A stretch of DNA of 38,033 nt from positions 1 through 38,033 of IMG/VR virus record IMGVR_UViG_3300048016_000090. The stretch is one strand, 5' to 3'. Of this stretch, positions 30,261 through 37,683 are shown in pieces. A program made the position numbers and the translations under genes. The notes under the pieces were generated by a model. That model made no database searches. It was not told where the DNA came from and worked only from the letters and a program-made list of their open reading frames with translations. The stretch's first letter is position 1. The number at the start of each line of letters is the position of its first letter. The stretch comes from a virus.

Positions 30261-30804
30261 CTATAAAACTACAGACACAATCGACGTTACTGGTATTCAC
30301 CCAGAACTACAAGCCGAACTTGTTAATATAGCTAAGAAATACAAGAATTGCACCGAATTTGCTGCACTAATTTCGTTGTTCAGCAAAAAAATAATTCAGG
30401 ATGAAGCCTGCGGTACTGACTATTTCAAACTAGCCGATCGGTACAAAGATACTTACTTTGCTTGGGGTATTAACTGGCAAATAAGCAAAGGAGTTAACCA
30501 CCCAGAAGAACTACCAATGCCTCGTGGATTGATTAACGTATATATTAACTGCATAAATCTATTTAATGATGATGTATATACAGAAACCAATGCTTCAATC
30601 CACAGCCTAGCCAAAGAAGTCGAGTGCTATTACTACGATAGGTCAAATAGCACGTTTTACTTCTTGCCGGAGCAACTAGAAGCTGGCTTGGATAAAATCA
30701 ATGATTGGTATGTAACAAACAAGGGTTCTATTGAAGGCATCCTAAAGCAAAAGAAGATTGAAAAGTTACAAGCCGAACTTCTTAAATTAAGCCAAGTAGA
30801 ATAG
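30247..30804 (+). CDS. Hypothetical protein
   Basis: 185 residues from ATG 30247 (AAGGA upstream); overlaps the deaminase gene by 14 bases. Soluble alpha/beta, with TYFAWGINWQISKGVNHPEELP and a Lys-rich C-terminal helix. No family recognised. Confidence 0.6.
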   Translation: MKTSNYKTTDTIDVTGIHPELQAELVNIAKKYKNCTEFAALISLFSKKIIQDEACGTDYFKLADRYKDTYFAWGINWQISKGVNHPEELPMPRGLINVYINCINLFNDDVYTETNASIHSLAKEVECYYYDRSNSTFYFLPEQLEAGLDKINDWYVTNKGSIEGILKQKKIEKLQAELLKLSQVE

Positions 30805-30814
30805 ATACTTAAAA

Positions 30815-31024
30815 ATGAGTAGTACAAATACTAATAAATATTGCAAGAACTGCAAGCATGAATCAATGTTTGATTGCTATCATCCCGTTAATGGGCAAAA
30901 TGAAGTAACTGGCGGTAATCACGGTATGAATTGCTTTATGATGCGTAGAGGTGCTTGCTCTGGTGGTGTGTTATACGAACCAAGCAAACTGACTAAAGTT
31001 CTTAAGTTCTTTCGATTGAAATAA
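30815..31024 (+). CDS. Small zinc-binding-type phage protein
   Basis: 69 residues with CKNCKHES..CYHPV...MNCFMMRRGACSGG..YEP: the C-x2-C..C-x-H..C..C pattern of a common small phage protein predicted to bind zinc. C-terminus basic (KVLKFFRLK). Function unknown. Confidence 0.65.
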   Translation: MSSTNTNKYCKNCKHESMFDCYHPVNGQNEVTGGNHGMNCFMMRRGACSGGVLYEPSKLTKVLKFFRLK

Positions 31025-31056
31025 AGTATAAGGATTAAACTACAAAGGATATAGAT

Positions 31057-31206
31057 ATGCAGTATAAAGTAATACGTGAAAATACCCCAAATCATTTTGA
31101 GGATGCACTGAAGAATGCTATTTCTTTTGGGTGGGCTGTGCAATCCATTACATTTGGAGATAATAACTGGTTTGCTATTGTTGTAAAGGACAATAGAACA
31201 TGCTAG
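31057..31206 (+). CDS. 49-residue protein (DUF1737-like)
   Basis: YKVIRENTPNHFEDALKNAI-SFGWAVQSITFGDNNWFAIVVK follows the strand-helix-GW-strand pattern of small DUF1737-type proteins. AAAGGAT upstream; its stop overlaps the next gene start. Confidence 0.55.
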   Translation: MQYKVIRENTPNHFEDALKNAISFGWAVQSITFGDNNWFAIVVKDNRTC

Positions 31207-31442
31207 AAGAACTTAATAACTTACTTAATGCACTCCTACAAACAAAGCTAGGTATGCGAAAGTACAGTAATGAATACTTTGATTATTTCAAAGGACGTAC
31301 TATTTTGGAGTGGTTATTTGTGCCGCTTCGATTGGTGTTTATCTGGCCTATTCAAATGCTGAAAGCTGCACTAGATGGTTGTGCTTGTGTACTTGATTAT
31401 GTGCTGGAGTACTTGAATACTGCACTATCGCCTAGTAAATGA
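31200..31442 (+). CDS. Small membrane-associated hypothetical protein
   Basis: 80 residues; hydrophobic stretch ILEWLFVPLRLVFIWPIQML (about 35-54) and an amphipathic C-terminal helix. Overlaps the preceding gene by 7 bases. No family recognised. Confidence 0.55.
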   Translation: MLEELNNLLNALLQTKLGMRKYSNEYFDYFKGRTILEWLFVPLRLVFIWPIQMLKAALDGCACVLDYVLEYLNTALSPSK

Positions 31443-31471
31443 TATATTAATAAATATACGAAAGGAAATAA

Positions 31472-32410
31472 ATGACAATCAATGCTAAAATCATTGCTGA
31501 TTCAATTAATGCAGATACTAAAAAGCGCATTACAACATATGAGCTTGAGTACCCCAGAATTATTCATGCTGAGTTACTTACGCATCGAATTTTCTCTAGA
31601 AACTCCGCTAGCTCTAGGGCTATCCCTATTGAGACAATGCTAGGCGCAATCAAGAATGATACAGCAGGTCCGTCACACTGGGGTAAGAATCAAGCTGGTA
31701 TGCAGGCTGATGTGGAGTTAAGTGGCCCTCAGTTACATAACGTACAGAAGTACTGGCATAGAGCTTGTGCTGACGCTTTGCATTGGAGTTCTGCTATGCA
31801 CAAAGAAGGTGCTCATAAGCAAGTTGCTAACCGCTTGACAGAACCCTTTCAGCACATGAAGGTTGTGCTTACATCTACTGAGTTCAATAACTTCTGGTGG
31901 TTACGTGACCACAAAGATGCTGACCCAACTATTGCTGAGTTAGCTAAGAAAATGCTGATTGAGTTTGACAATTCCAAACCAAGAGAATTACAAGCTGGTG
32001 AGTGGCATTTACCTTATATTAGTACTTATCGTAAGATTAATAATGCACTGGGTTACTACATAAATAATCCCTCAAATAATGAGCTAATGGAAATAACAGA
32101 AGAAGAAGCTATTATTATTTCAGTTAGTTGTTGCGCTCAGGTTAGTTATCGCAGGAGCGATACATCCCTAGACAAAGCTAAAATGATTTATAATCGCTTA
32201 ATTGAGAGTGAGCCATGTCACGCATCGCCCTTGGAGCACGTAGCCAAGTGCTTGAATACTGGTTTGATTGACGTATATGAGGACTATACTCCGCTTGTAT
32301 GGGAAGATGGTATTACACATATGGATAGGGAAAGTAATATGTGGAGTAATAACTTACAGGGTTGGATTCAGTACAGGGCACTAGTACCTAATAACTACAA
32401 GCAAGGATAA
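31472..32410 (+). CDS. thyX: FAD-dependent thymidylate synthase, ThyX-like
   Basis: 312 residues. LLTHRIFSRNSASSRAIP (36-53) is the ThyX flavin/dUMP motif in a divergent THR-x2-SRN-x2-SSR form; later AHKQVANRLTEPFQHMKVVLTSTEFNNFWWLR and HASPLEHVA correspond to the conserved substrate-binding blocks of the family. Converts dUMP to dTMP using FAD and methylenetetrahydrofolate. Fits with the deaminase and ribonucleotide reductase as a dTTP supply route. GAAAGGAA upstream. Confidence 0.82.
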   Translation: MTINAKIIADSINADTKKRITTYELEYPRIIHAELLTHRIFSRNSASSRAIPIETMLGAIKNDTAGPSHWGKNQAGMQADVELSGPQLHNVQKYWHRACADALHWSSAMHKEGAHKQVANRLTEPFQHMKVVLTSTEFNNFWWLRDHKDADPTIAELAKKMLIEFDNSKPRELQAGEWHLPYISTYRKINNALGYYINNPSNNELMEITEEEAIIISVSCCAQVSYRRSDTSLDKAKMIYNRLIESEPCHASPLEHVAKCLNTGLIDVYEDYTPLVWEDGITHMDRESNMWSNNLQGWIQYRALVPNNYKQG

Positions 32411-32418
32411 CTTCGAGT

Positions 32419-32826
32419 ATGACTAACATAACCAAAAGTAACAAACCAAAATATCAATCTGTTATTGATAGCTTCAAAGAGACAGGTCGTAGAACCAAGG
32501 GATTACCTCACGAAAAGTTAGCCCTATTAATCGCTGAGGAAATTGATTACACAAAGTACGAAGTAGAGGATGTGCTAAATGGACTTAGGGTTATCTCCGA
32601 GAAGTTACTAAAGGATGGTGTTGAAGTTAAGCTAGAGCATTTTATTACTTTAGTACCTAAGTTTAATGCGCCTAGGGAGTTCTCGATTAATGGACATACT
32701 GGATTATCAGATAGTAGCATGTCCGTTAAGCTAAAGACCAGCCTACACCTCGATGCTATTCTTAATCCGAATAAGCCCAGAAGTACAAAGAAGTTAGCTA
32801 AGAGTAGACTCTCTAAAAATACCTAG
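32419..32826 (+). CDS. HU/IHF-like DNA-binding protein (tentative)
   Basis: 135 residues. LALLIAEEIDYTKYEVEDVLNGLRVISEKLLKDGVEVKLEHFITLVPK follows the helix-helix-strand order of the HU/IHF dimerisation domain, and the next part (FNAPREFSINGHTGL..) could be the beta arms; the C-terminus is Lys-rich. Would bend DNA in replication, packaging or transcription. Resemblance is by pattern only. Confidence 0.5.
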   Translation: MTNITKSNKPKYQSVIDSFKETGRRTKGLPHEKLALLIAEEIDYTKYEVEDVLNGLRVISEKLLKDGVEVKLEHFITLVPKFNAPREFSINGHTGLSDSSMSVKLKTSLHLDAILNPNKPRSTKKLAKSRLSKNT

Positions 32827-32841
32827 TAAAATACCAATTAA

Positions 32842-32891
32842 AAGCCCTAAGTAGGTACAAGGATAAGTCCAATGTGCTATACTTAGGGCTT
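32842..32891 (+). other. 12-bp perfect inverted repeat overlapping a -10 element
   Basis: AAGCCCTAAGTA (32842-32853) and TACTTAGGGCTT (32880-32891) are exact reverse complements with a 26-base loop. The right arm overlaps TGC-TATACT (extended -10 at 32878-32883) for the gene at 32916. It may act as a terminator of the HU-like gene, although the T-run is poor, or as an operator. Confidence 0.55.
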
Positions 32892-32915
32892 ATTCAATTC
32901 AAGTAAGGATTAAAG

Positions 32916-33203
32916 ATGACATCTTCTAAATTAAACTACACTGACAACGATGGTATTACTCGTGAAGTGCGTGGATGTAAACTTACAGTAGACAATCTAG
33001 GACGACACTGGATTTGGAGTGAACAGACAGAAGTAAACCTCGTATACAAGACCAAAGGTAGGGAAGATGCTTTACTTGCTGCACTTGATTCAGCACTGTA
33101 CTATATAAAGCTCAAGGATGAGCGTATTGCTAATTTACAGAAGATTGCTGACTTAGCATATGCGTTTGCTGATAGCATTAAACCAGATGATAATAATGAT
33201 TAA
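32916..33203 (+). CDS. Small hypothetical protein
   Basis: 95 residues; N-terminal strands (REVRGCKLTVDNLGRHWIW) and a C-terminal coiled helix. AAGGAT upstream. No family recognised. Confidence 0.6.
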   Translation: MTSSKLNYTDNDGITREVRGCKLTVDNLGRHWIWSEQTEVNLVYKTKGREDALLAALDSALYYIKLKDERIANLQKIADLAYAFADSIKPDDNND

Positions 33204-33209
33204 AATTTC

Positions 33210-33232
33210 TGGTACAATTCAATCATCTTAAA
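33210..33232 (+). promoter_or_regulatory. Right-arm promoter cassette 1
   Basis: TGG-TACAAT (-10 at 33213-33218) followed by TCAATCATCTTAAAG, just after the upstream stop and 31 bases before the next start. Member of the conserved TATAATTCA-TCATCTTAA family. Confidence 0.6.
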
Positions 33233-33248
33233 GAATAAAGGAAACAAA

Positions 33249-33776
33249 ATGCGCGACACAGCACAGGAAGATTTCGAGGACAAACCTTGGCTACCTAAGA
33301 GTAACTTAGGTTCGACCTCTATTGATTTACTAAAAGTAGTACATCAAGATAAAGTACATCCCTCTATTCGTTCGTTTGCTCTTTACCTAACAAAGCACAA
33401 CTACTGCAACACAGGTGCTTTCTTGAGTACTCTAAACTTCAATGATATGCTATACTACGACCAGTTGTATAAAGTACTAGACGATGAAAAAGCTCAAGAA
33501 ACATCTAAACATACTTCGTTGTATGATTTGATTCTGTTAACATCCTTGCTTAAACTTGGTGAGGGTAGTACAGAGATTGAAACCGATATGATTGAGGTGG
33601 ATAATGCAGTTAAAAAACTAAAGCTCTTATTCCAGATTGAGGCTATATCACGCAGGAGTCATCTTTGGATTAACTATGCAGTACCTTCATTGAGTACTGA
33701 CCACTACAACGATTGGATTATCTCAGGCGGTAGGACGATTAAGCAGTGGGATGATTTGATTAATCCAAATGTATAA
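33249..33776 (+). CDS. Hypothetical helical protein
   Basis: 175 residues, mostly helical (YDLILLTSLLKLGEG, DNAVKKLKLLFQIEAISRRS). Ribosome binding site AAAGGAAA. No family recognised; single gene behind its own promoter. Confidence 0.6.
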   Translation: MRDTAQEDFEDKPWLPKSNLGSTSIDLLKVVHQDKVHPSIRSFALYLTKHNYCNTGAFLSTLNFNDMLYYDQLYKVLDDEKAQETSKHTSLYDLILLTSLLKLGEGSTEIETDMIEVDNAVKKLKLLFQIEAISRRSHLWINYAVPSLSTDHYNDWIISGGRTIKQWDDLINPNV

Positions 33777-33799
33777 TTCATCACATATAAAGGAGTAAT

Positions 33800-33955
33800 A
33801 TGTTTGTAGTAAAATACTGCGTTAGAGATTATGGTGATGTATGGAAAACAGAAGTCGCTCGTTTCGAGACTGAAGAAGAAGCATATTCGTTCGCAAATAA
33901 TAAAGATGATCGCTCTCCGTTCAAAGACACTTGGCATGAGGTAGATGAAGAATGA
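33800..33955 (+). CDS. 51-residue hypothetical protein
   Basis: AAAGGAG lies upstream of the ATG. FVVKYCVRDYGDVWKTEVARFETEEEAYSFANN has the strand-strand-helix pattern of small phage proteins. Acidic C-terminus. No family recognised. Confidence 0.6.
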   Translation: MFVVKYCVRDYGDVWKTEVARFETEEEAYSFANNKDDRSPFKDTWHEVDEE

Positions 33956-34020
33956 AAATAGAACCAATCAAATCCTTGTTCACTAAAGGTAAGATGAACA
34001 AAGATTGCGTTGAGAACTAA
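33952..34020 (+). CDS. 22-residue overlapping ORF
   Basis: Starts at an ATG overlapping the upstream stop (ATGA) and ends 21 bases before the next gene. Basic product MKIEPIKSLFTKGKMNKDC.... Overlap and spacing suggest it is translated, but it could be chance. Confidence 0.35.
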   Translation: MKIEPIKSLFTKGKMNKDCVEN

Positions 34021-34041
34021 AGAATAATTAGGAGTAAAACT

Positions 34042-34317
34042 ATGACATATGGGCCAACTATTCGCAACAGAGCGAGTATCTGCACTTGGGATTTGCAATT
34101 TAGGTTCTACGATAAGCAACAGTGTACCAAATTCTTTGCTGCATTTATGGAACTCGAAGTATCTGGTGTCGACAACATCAAGTATGAGGTAATTGTTGGT
34201 GACAGCATTAAACTCGACGAGCACTGGATTACAATGGAAGGTGGAGTTTGGGCAAATAACTTGTCAACGATCACCAAGCTACTAGAAGATGTTGATTACA
34301 AGGAGCTACCAGAATGA
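34042..34317 (+). CDS. Small hypothetical protein
   Basis: 91 residues with AGGAG upstream. Strand-rich start (ASICTWDLQFRFYDKQQCTK), then VIVGDSIKLDEHWITMEGG. No family recognised. Confidence 0.6.
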   Translation: MTYGPTIRNRASICTWDLQFRFYDKQQCTKFFAAFMELEVSGVDNIKYEVIVGDSIKLDEHWITMEGGVWANNLSTITKLLEDVDYKELPE

Positions 34318-34502
34318 ACGAACGTATCTGGGAATTGTTTAAACAATCCGGGATTGATATAGGCGAAGATCAAGAAAGCAACATTGAAAAGTTTGCTGAA
34401 TTGATTGTGAAAGAATGTTGTAACATCATGGAAGAACATAGCCACCGACCAGCAGGTGTTGTTAAACGCAATGTTAAAGAGCATTTTGGAGTTAAAGAAT
34501 GA
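34314..34502 (+). CDS. Common small phage protein (FAELIVKEC..IKEHFGV type)
   Basis: 62 residues. KFAELIVKECCNIMEE and NVKEHFGVKE match a small protein present in very many phages, function unknown. Overlaps the upstream gene by 4 bases. Confidence 0.7.
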   Translation: MNERIWELFKQSGIDIGEDQESNIEKFAELIVKECCNIMEEHSHRPAGVVKRNVKEHFGVKE

Positions 34503-34535
34503 TTCGCTCTGTTTGCTGTTGTTAAAGGATAAAAT

Positions 34536-34724
34536 ATGTTAGTTCAAGACCGCATGACTAAACAGATGTATAATCCAGATGAAAAAATGAAAGAACTAAT
34601 ACAGATGCCTTGGTTCATTAAGCAGATGAAACGAATGAATGGTGCATCTTTCAATAAAGTGGTTTCTGAAGGTCTTGACTACTGTAGTCAAGAAGTTAAT
34701 AACGAACAAAGGAAAAAATTATGA
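34536..34724 (+). CDS. Small hypothetical protein
   Basis: 62 residues, basic and helical (KMKELIQMPWFIKQMKRMNG). AAAGGAT upstream. Met-rich. No family recognised. Confidence 0.55.
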   Translation: MLVQDRMTKQMYNPDEKMKELIQMPWFIKQMKRMNGASFNKVVSEGLDYCSQEVNNEQRKKL

Positions 34725-34969
34725 TTAAGCTACCTGAACCTGAAGGAAGAATATGTTTCGAAGGTGGATCTTGGGAAGATGATTTTGTGAGTAGTCAAGA
34801 CGCTTATTCAGAAGAGCAAATGCTCCAATTCAGGCGCGATGTGTTGGAAGAGGCTGCGCGTGTTTGTGATAACGCAGCAAAACCAGAACCGTTATGTAGG
34901 CAAACAGACGAAGAGTTTGCGTGCTCTTGGTGTGCTGACGCTATCCGCAAACTAAAGGATGAAACATAA
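34721..34969 (+). CDS. Phage hypothetical protein (EEQMLQFRRDVLEEAARVC type)
   Basis: 82 residues. YSEEQMLQFRRDVLEEAARVCD..C..ADAIRKLK is a common phage/prophage pattern. Three further Cys in the second half (LCRQTDEEFACSWC) might bind metal. Overlaps the upstream gene by 4 bases. Confidence 0.65.
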   Translation: MIKLPEPEGRICFEGGSWEDDFVSSQDAYSEEQMLQFRRDVLEEAARVCDNAAKPEPLCRQTDEEFACSWCADAIRKLKDET

Positions 34970-34993
34970 TTAAAGTTTTAACGCTTAGAAATC

Positions 34994-35016
34994 TGCTATA
35001 ATTCAGTCATCTAAAT
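34994..35016 (+). promoter_or_regulatory. Right-arm promoter cassette 2
   Basis: TGC-TATAAT (-10 at 34997-35002) then TCAGTCATCTAAATA. A CT-rich run (about 35014-35037) lies between it and the AAAAGGA ribosome binding site of the gene at 35056. Confidence 0.65.
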
Positions 35017-35055
35017 ATCTCTCTCTCTATCTCTCTTAACTCAAAAAGGAACAAA

Positions 35056-35262
35056 ATGAAATTCAAGGACTTTACTTCAGGTACTAACCCCAGCTTTAAG
35101 TTGCATGATACAAATGGAATGGACTTTAGCTATTCCCGGATTAGCTCAAAAGAAATTAAAGCTGGTATTTATGGTAGCTCAGAGGACAGTCAAGGCGGTA
35201 AAAAACCAAAGGATAAAAAGAAGGACTACTCACAAGAGCGCAAGAACAAGCGCGGGGAGTGA
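35056..35262 (+). CDS. Small basic hypothetical protein
   Basis: 68 residues; ordered N-terminus (FTSGTNPSFKLHDTNGMDFS) and a very basic C-terminus (GGKKPKDKKKDYSQERKNKR) suited to nucleic-acid binding. No family recognised. Confidence 0.55.
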   Translation: MKFKDFTSGTNPSFKLHDTNGMDFSYSRISSKEIKAGIYGSSEDSQGGKKPKDKKKDYSQERKNKRGE

Positions 35263-35264
35263 AT

Positions 35265-35642
35265 ATGACTACAGAATATACAAAAGAACAAGTCCTATAT
35301 CCATGTGACCACTGGACTTCTTTTAAGCGTAATAACTTCCTTGGTTTAGCTGAGATATTCTACAAGGATAGGTTTGATGCTCAGAGGGATGGTTATGCTA
35401 TAGCAATCTGCCCTTGGTTAAATGAGTTCGGACGTACTGCCTTTAGGACTGCGTTTAAGCCAAGTAATATCTCAGAGGGTGAACGCTGGTTTGATGGTTG
35501 TAAGTATTACAGATTACCACCAACAGAAGAAGCAATCCAAAAGATTAACGCTGTAAATGACCACCGGGTATTTGCTCTTTTATTTATGCACGAAATGCAC
35601 AAGGATTATTTGGAGACTGCTGGATTGAGTGCAGAAGATTAG
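35265..35642 (+). CDS. Hypothetical protein
   Basis: 125 residues from ATG 35265, with GGGGAG upstream (a GTG at 35259 overlaps the previous stop). Aromatic-rich (DHWTSFKRNNFLGLAEIFYKD, CPWLNEFGRTAFRTAF). No family recognised. Confidence 0.6.
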   Translation: MTTEYTKEQVLYPCDHWTSFKRNNFLGLAEIFYKDRFDAQRDGYAIAICPWLNEFGRTAFRTAFKPSNISEGERWFDGCKYYRLPPTEEAIQKINAVNDHRVFALLFMHEMHKDYLETAGLSAED

Positions 35643-35668
35643 TTGTATAATTCATTCATCATAAACAA
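35643..35668 (+). promoter_or_regulatory. Right-arm promoter cassette 3
   Basis: TTG-TATAAT (-10 at 35646-35651) then TCATTCATCATAAAC, beginning right after the stop of the upstream gene. Confidence 0.6.
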
Positions 35669-35685
35669 ACAATAGAGAGACCAAA

Positions 35686-36312
35686 ATGAAAACATCACTT
35701 AACAAGATTCGCTTGAACTCACCTTGCAAAGAAGGTTGGACTAAGTTGTTAAAGCATTTAGGTAAGGTTCAAGCAGATGACGTTGAACTCTCACTCCTAA
35801 CAATCCTAGAAAGCAATGGTCTTGATGATGCTTTGTGGTGCTTGCGAGCCGTAGATGGCTTTGACAAGGAGAAGCGTCTGATGGCTGTTGCTTTCGCTCG
35901 TGAAGTGCAACACCTCATGAAAGACCTAAGAAGTATTGCTGCACTGGATATGGCTGAGAGGTTTGCTAATGGTGAGGCTACACAACAAGAGTTGAATGAT
36001 GCTCGTGCTGCTGCTTATGTTGCTGCTGATGCTCGTGCTGCTGCTTATGTTGCTGCTGATGCTGCTGCTGATGCTGCTCGTGCTGCTGCTTATGTTGCTG
36101 CTGATGCTCGTGCTGCTGCTTATGTTGCTGCTGATGCTGCTGCTGATGCTGCTGCTGCTGCCGATGCTGCTTCTGCTGCTGCCGATGCTACTTCTGCTGC
36201 TGCTTATGCTGCTTATGCTGCTACTTATGCTACTTATGATGATGCTTATGATGATGCTTATGATGATATGAGAAATAAACAAGTAAAAATACTAAAGAAA
36301 TTTATAAAATGA
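35686..36312 (+). CDS. Ala-rich repeat phage protein, copy 1
   Basis: 208 residues. Residues 1-100 are a globular domain (SPCKEGWTKLLKHLGK, LLTILESNGLDDALWCLRAV, FAREVQHLMKD, RSIAALDMAERFANGEAT) found in many phage proteins; residues 105-190 are Ala-rich repeats (ARAAAYVAAD, AAADAA) made from GCT-GCT-GAT runs, forming a probable long helix, then Asp/Tyr repeats and a basic end. Function unknown. A paralogue starts at 37684. Confidence 0.75.
   Translation: MKTSLNKIRLNSPCKEGWTKLLKHLGKVQADDVELSLLTILESNGLDDALWCLRAVDGFDKEKRLMAVAFAREVQHLMKDLRSIAALDMAERFANGEATQQELNDARAAAYVAADARAAAYVAADAAADAARAAAYVAADARAAAYVAADAAADAAAAADAASAAADATSAAAYAAYAATYATYDDAYDDAYDDMRNKQVKILKKFIK
36001..36270 (+). repeat. GCT/GAT codon repeats in the Ala-rich gene
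   Basis: A 30-base unit (encoding ARAAAYVAAD) is present in two exact tandem copies at 36001-36060 and again further on, followed by shorter GCTGCTGAT and GATGATGCTTAT runs. Prone to slippage and length change. Long open frames on the other strand and frame here are by-products of the triplet repeat. Confidence 0.85.
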
Positions 36313-36692
36313 AAAAACAAAAACTAATCGAACTTTTACAAACCATCGAGGGTAATCCAGATATAATGCTCTGGAACGGTATCGTTGGTGATGTTGTGGA
36401 TTTGAAACCAAAGTTAGTAGAGGTTAGGCTCGTAAAGCAAACTCAAGCGTTCTATCTTGAAATGTGTAGACTTGAGGATTGCGGAGATAAAAAAGATTGG
36501 GACTATCAGATGCCCAAAGATGAAGTAGAACGACTGACAAAGCACTACAAAATGTTTAAGTACGAAGAAAATCCCTATGTATATAAAGAAGATATTGACA
36601 AAGGCAACTACCAACAAAAGATTGTATATGTATTTGATACTAAACTAACAGGAAAAACCTCTTACTCAAGATGTGGAAATATTGATTATTGA
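36309..36692 (+). CDS. Common phage hypothetical protein (LLQTIEGNPDIMLWNG type)
   Basis: 127 residues. LIELLQTIEGNPDIMLWNGIVGDVVDL is a widely shared opening of phage proteins of unknown function. The C-terminus is charged and Tyr-rich. Overlaps the Ala-rich gene by 4 bases. Confidence 0.7.
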   Translation: MKKQKLIELLQTIEGNPDIMLWNGIVGDVVDLKPKLVEVRLVKQTQAFYLEMCRLEDCGDKKDWDYQMPKDEVERLTKHYKMFKYEENPYVYKEDIDKGNYQQKIVYVFDTKLTGKTSYSRCGNIDY

Positions 36693-36733
36693 TTATTGAT
36701 GGAAGATGAAGTTACAGAATTAGGTTACAATTA

Positions 36734-36773
36734 CCCCAAGTTGCTCACAAGGCTCCTTGGGGTTTTTCTTTTT
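36734..36773 (+). terminator. Rho-independent terminator
   Basis: CCCCAAG (36734-36740) pairs with CTTGGGG (36756-36762), followed by TTTTTCTTTTT. Confidence 0.85.
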
Positions 36774-36801
36774 ATATACATACACAATACATAAGTAATA
36801 C

Positions 36802-37290
36802 ATGAAACAATTTCTTATCCTAGCTTTGAGTTTATTCCTTGGGTCTCTTGCTTATGCACCTGATGTACCTCAATCAAAACTACCACAGCAAGAGCAGTGC
36901 CATGCTTTGAATGCTTACTACGAAGCAAGGAGCGAAGGTATTAAAGGCATGATGGCTGTAATTAAAGTAGTAAACAACAGAGTAAAGGCAAGCGGCTACC
37001 CAAGTACACCATGTGGGGTTATCTTTCAGCGTAAGCAATTCAGTTGGACGCACCAACAGAGCTACAAAGCTATTGATGCGCTGTTAATGGGGGATACAAC
37101 AGGGCTTAATTCAAGGGAAATACAAGCGTATAACACAGCCCTGATTCTTGCGTACTCAAGTGATTTAGAGCTAGCTAAGGTGCTACCAGAAGCTGCTCTG
37201 TACTACCATACAAAGGACGTGCGACCAGCTTGGAGTTCTACCTTCAAGAGAATCAAAGTACTAGGTGTGCATATTTTTTATAGCAAGTAG
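36802..37290 (+). CDS. SleB-like cell-wall hydrolase with signal peptide
   Basis: 162 residues. Signal-peptide-like N-terminus (FLILALSLFLGSLAYA, cleavage near residue 19), then NAYYEARSEGIKGMMAVIKVVNNRV and YPSTPCGVIFQRKQFSWT, the conserved core of the Hydrolase_2/SleB family with catalytic Glu41 and a likely Cys33-Cys71 disulfide. Cleaves peptidoglycan glycan strands. Exported by the host Sec system, unlike the M15 endolysin; located among early-type genes, away from the lysis module. Role in entry, exclusion or lysis is open. Confidence 0.82.
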   Translation: MKQFLILALSLFLGSLAYAPDVPQSKLPQQEQCHALNAYYEARSEGIKGMMAVIKVVNNRVKASGYPSTPCGVIFQRKQFSWTHQQSYKAIDALLMGDTTGLNSREIQAYNTALILAYSSDLELAKVLPEAALYYHTKDVRPAWSSTFKRIKVLGVHIFYSK

Positions 37291-37307
37291 TAAAAGTTCT
37301 GGAATAC

Positions 37308-37332
37308 TTGCTATAATTCATCCATCTTATTA
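37308..37332 (+). promoter_or_regulatory. Right-arm promoter cassette 4
   Basis: TTGC-TATAAT (-10 at 37312-37317) then TCATCCATCTTATTA, 21 bases after the upstream stop. Confidence 0.65.
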
Positions 37333-37353
37333 ATACCTAATAGAAAGTCCAAT

Positions 37354-37620
37354 ATGCAAGCAAAAACTAGACAAGCAAAACACAGTCAAGTAAAGTTCAG
37401 GAAGGTTATATCACCAGCCTTCGATAAAGATGAATTGTGGGTTAGTAGCTCTGGTACTAAGTGCTGGATTGTATCTGTAGAGAAGTACAAAGGTTGTAAG
37501 GATGAGCACTTATCATCTTATGAAGTAACCTATAGGTACTCTAATACTATTAGTGATATATCCAAGAAAGATGCTTGGAATTTTCAAGTAAGATATTCGC
37601 ATTATTCGGATTCTGTTTGA
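37354..37620 (+). CDS. Small hypothetical protein
   Basis: 88 residues. Basic N-terminus (KTRQAKHSQVKFRKV), then a beta-rich domain (DELWVSSSGTKCWIVSVEKYKG). AGAAAG upstream. No family recognised. Confidence 0.55.
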   Translation: MQAKTRQAKHSQVKFRKVISPAFDKDELWVSSSGTKCWIVSVEKYKGCKDEHLSSYEVTYRYSNTISDISKKDAWNFQVRYSHYSDSV

Positions 37621-37638
37621 AAATACACCAACAATTAG

Positions 37639-37661
37639 CTGTATAATCAAGTCACCTTAAA
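37639..37661 (+). promoter_or_regulatory. Right-arm promoter cassette 5
   Basis: CTG-TATAAT (-10 at 37642-37647) then CAAGTCACCTTAAAC, the most diverged member of the family. Confidence 0.5.
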
Positions 37662-37683
37662 CAACACAACAGAAAGCCCAAAC

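Noticed and set aside
34499-34525. 8-codon ORF overlapping the upstream stop (MIRSVCCC)
   Set aside because: Too short to support as a gene; noted only as a possible spacer before the gene at 34536.
35926-36282. Long open frames on the minus strand (Ser/Ile repeats) and in a second plus frame (Leu/Met repeats)
   Set aside because: They are by-products of GCT/GAT triplet repeats in the real Ala-rich gene and lack start signals.
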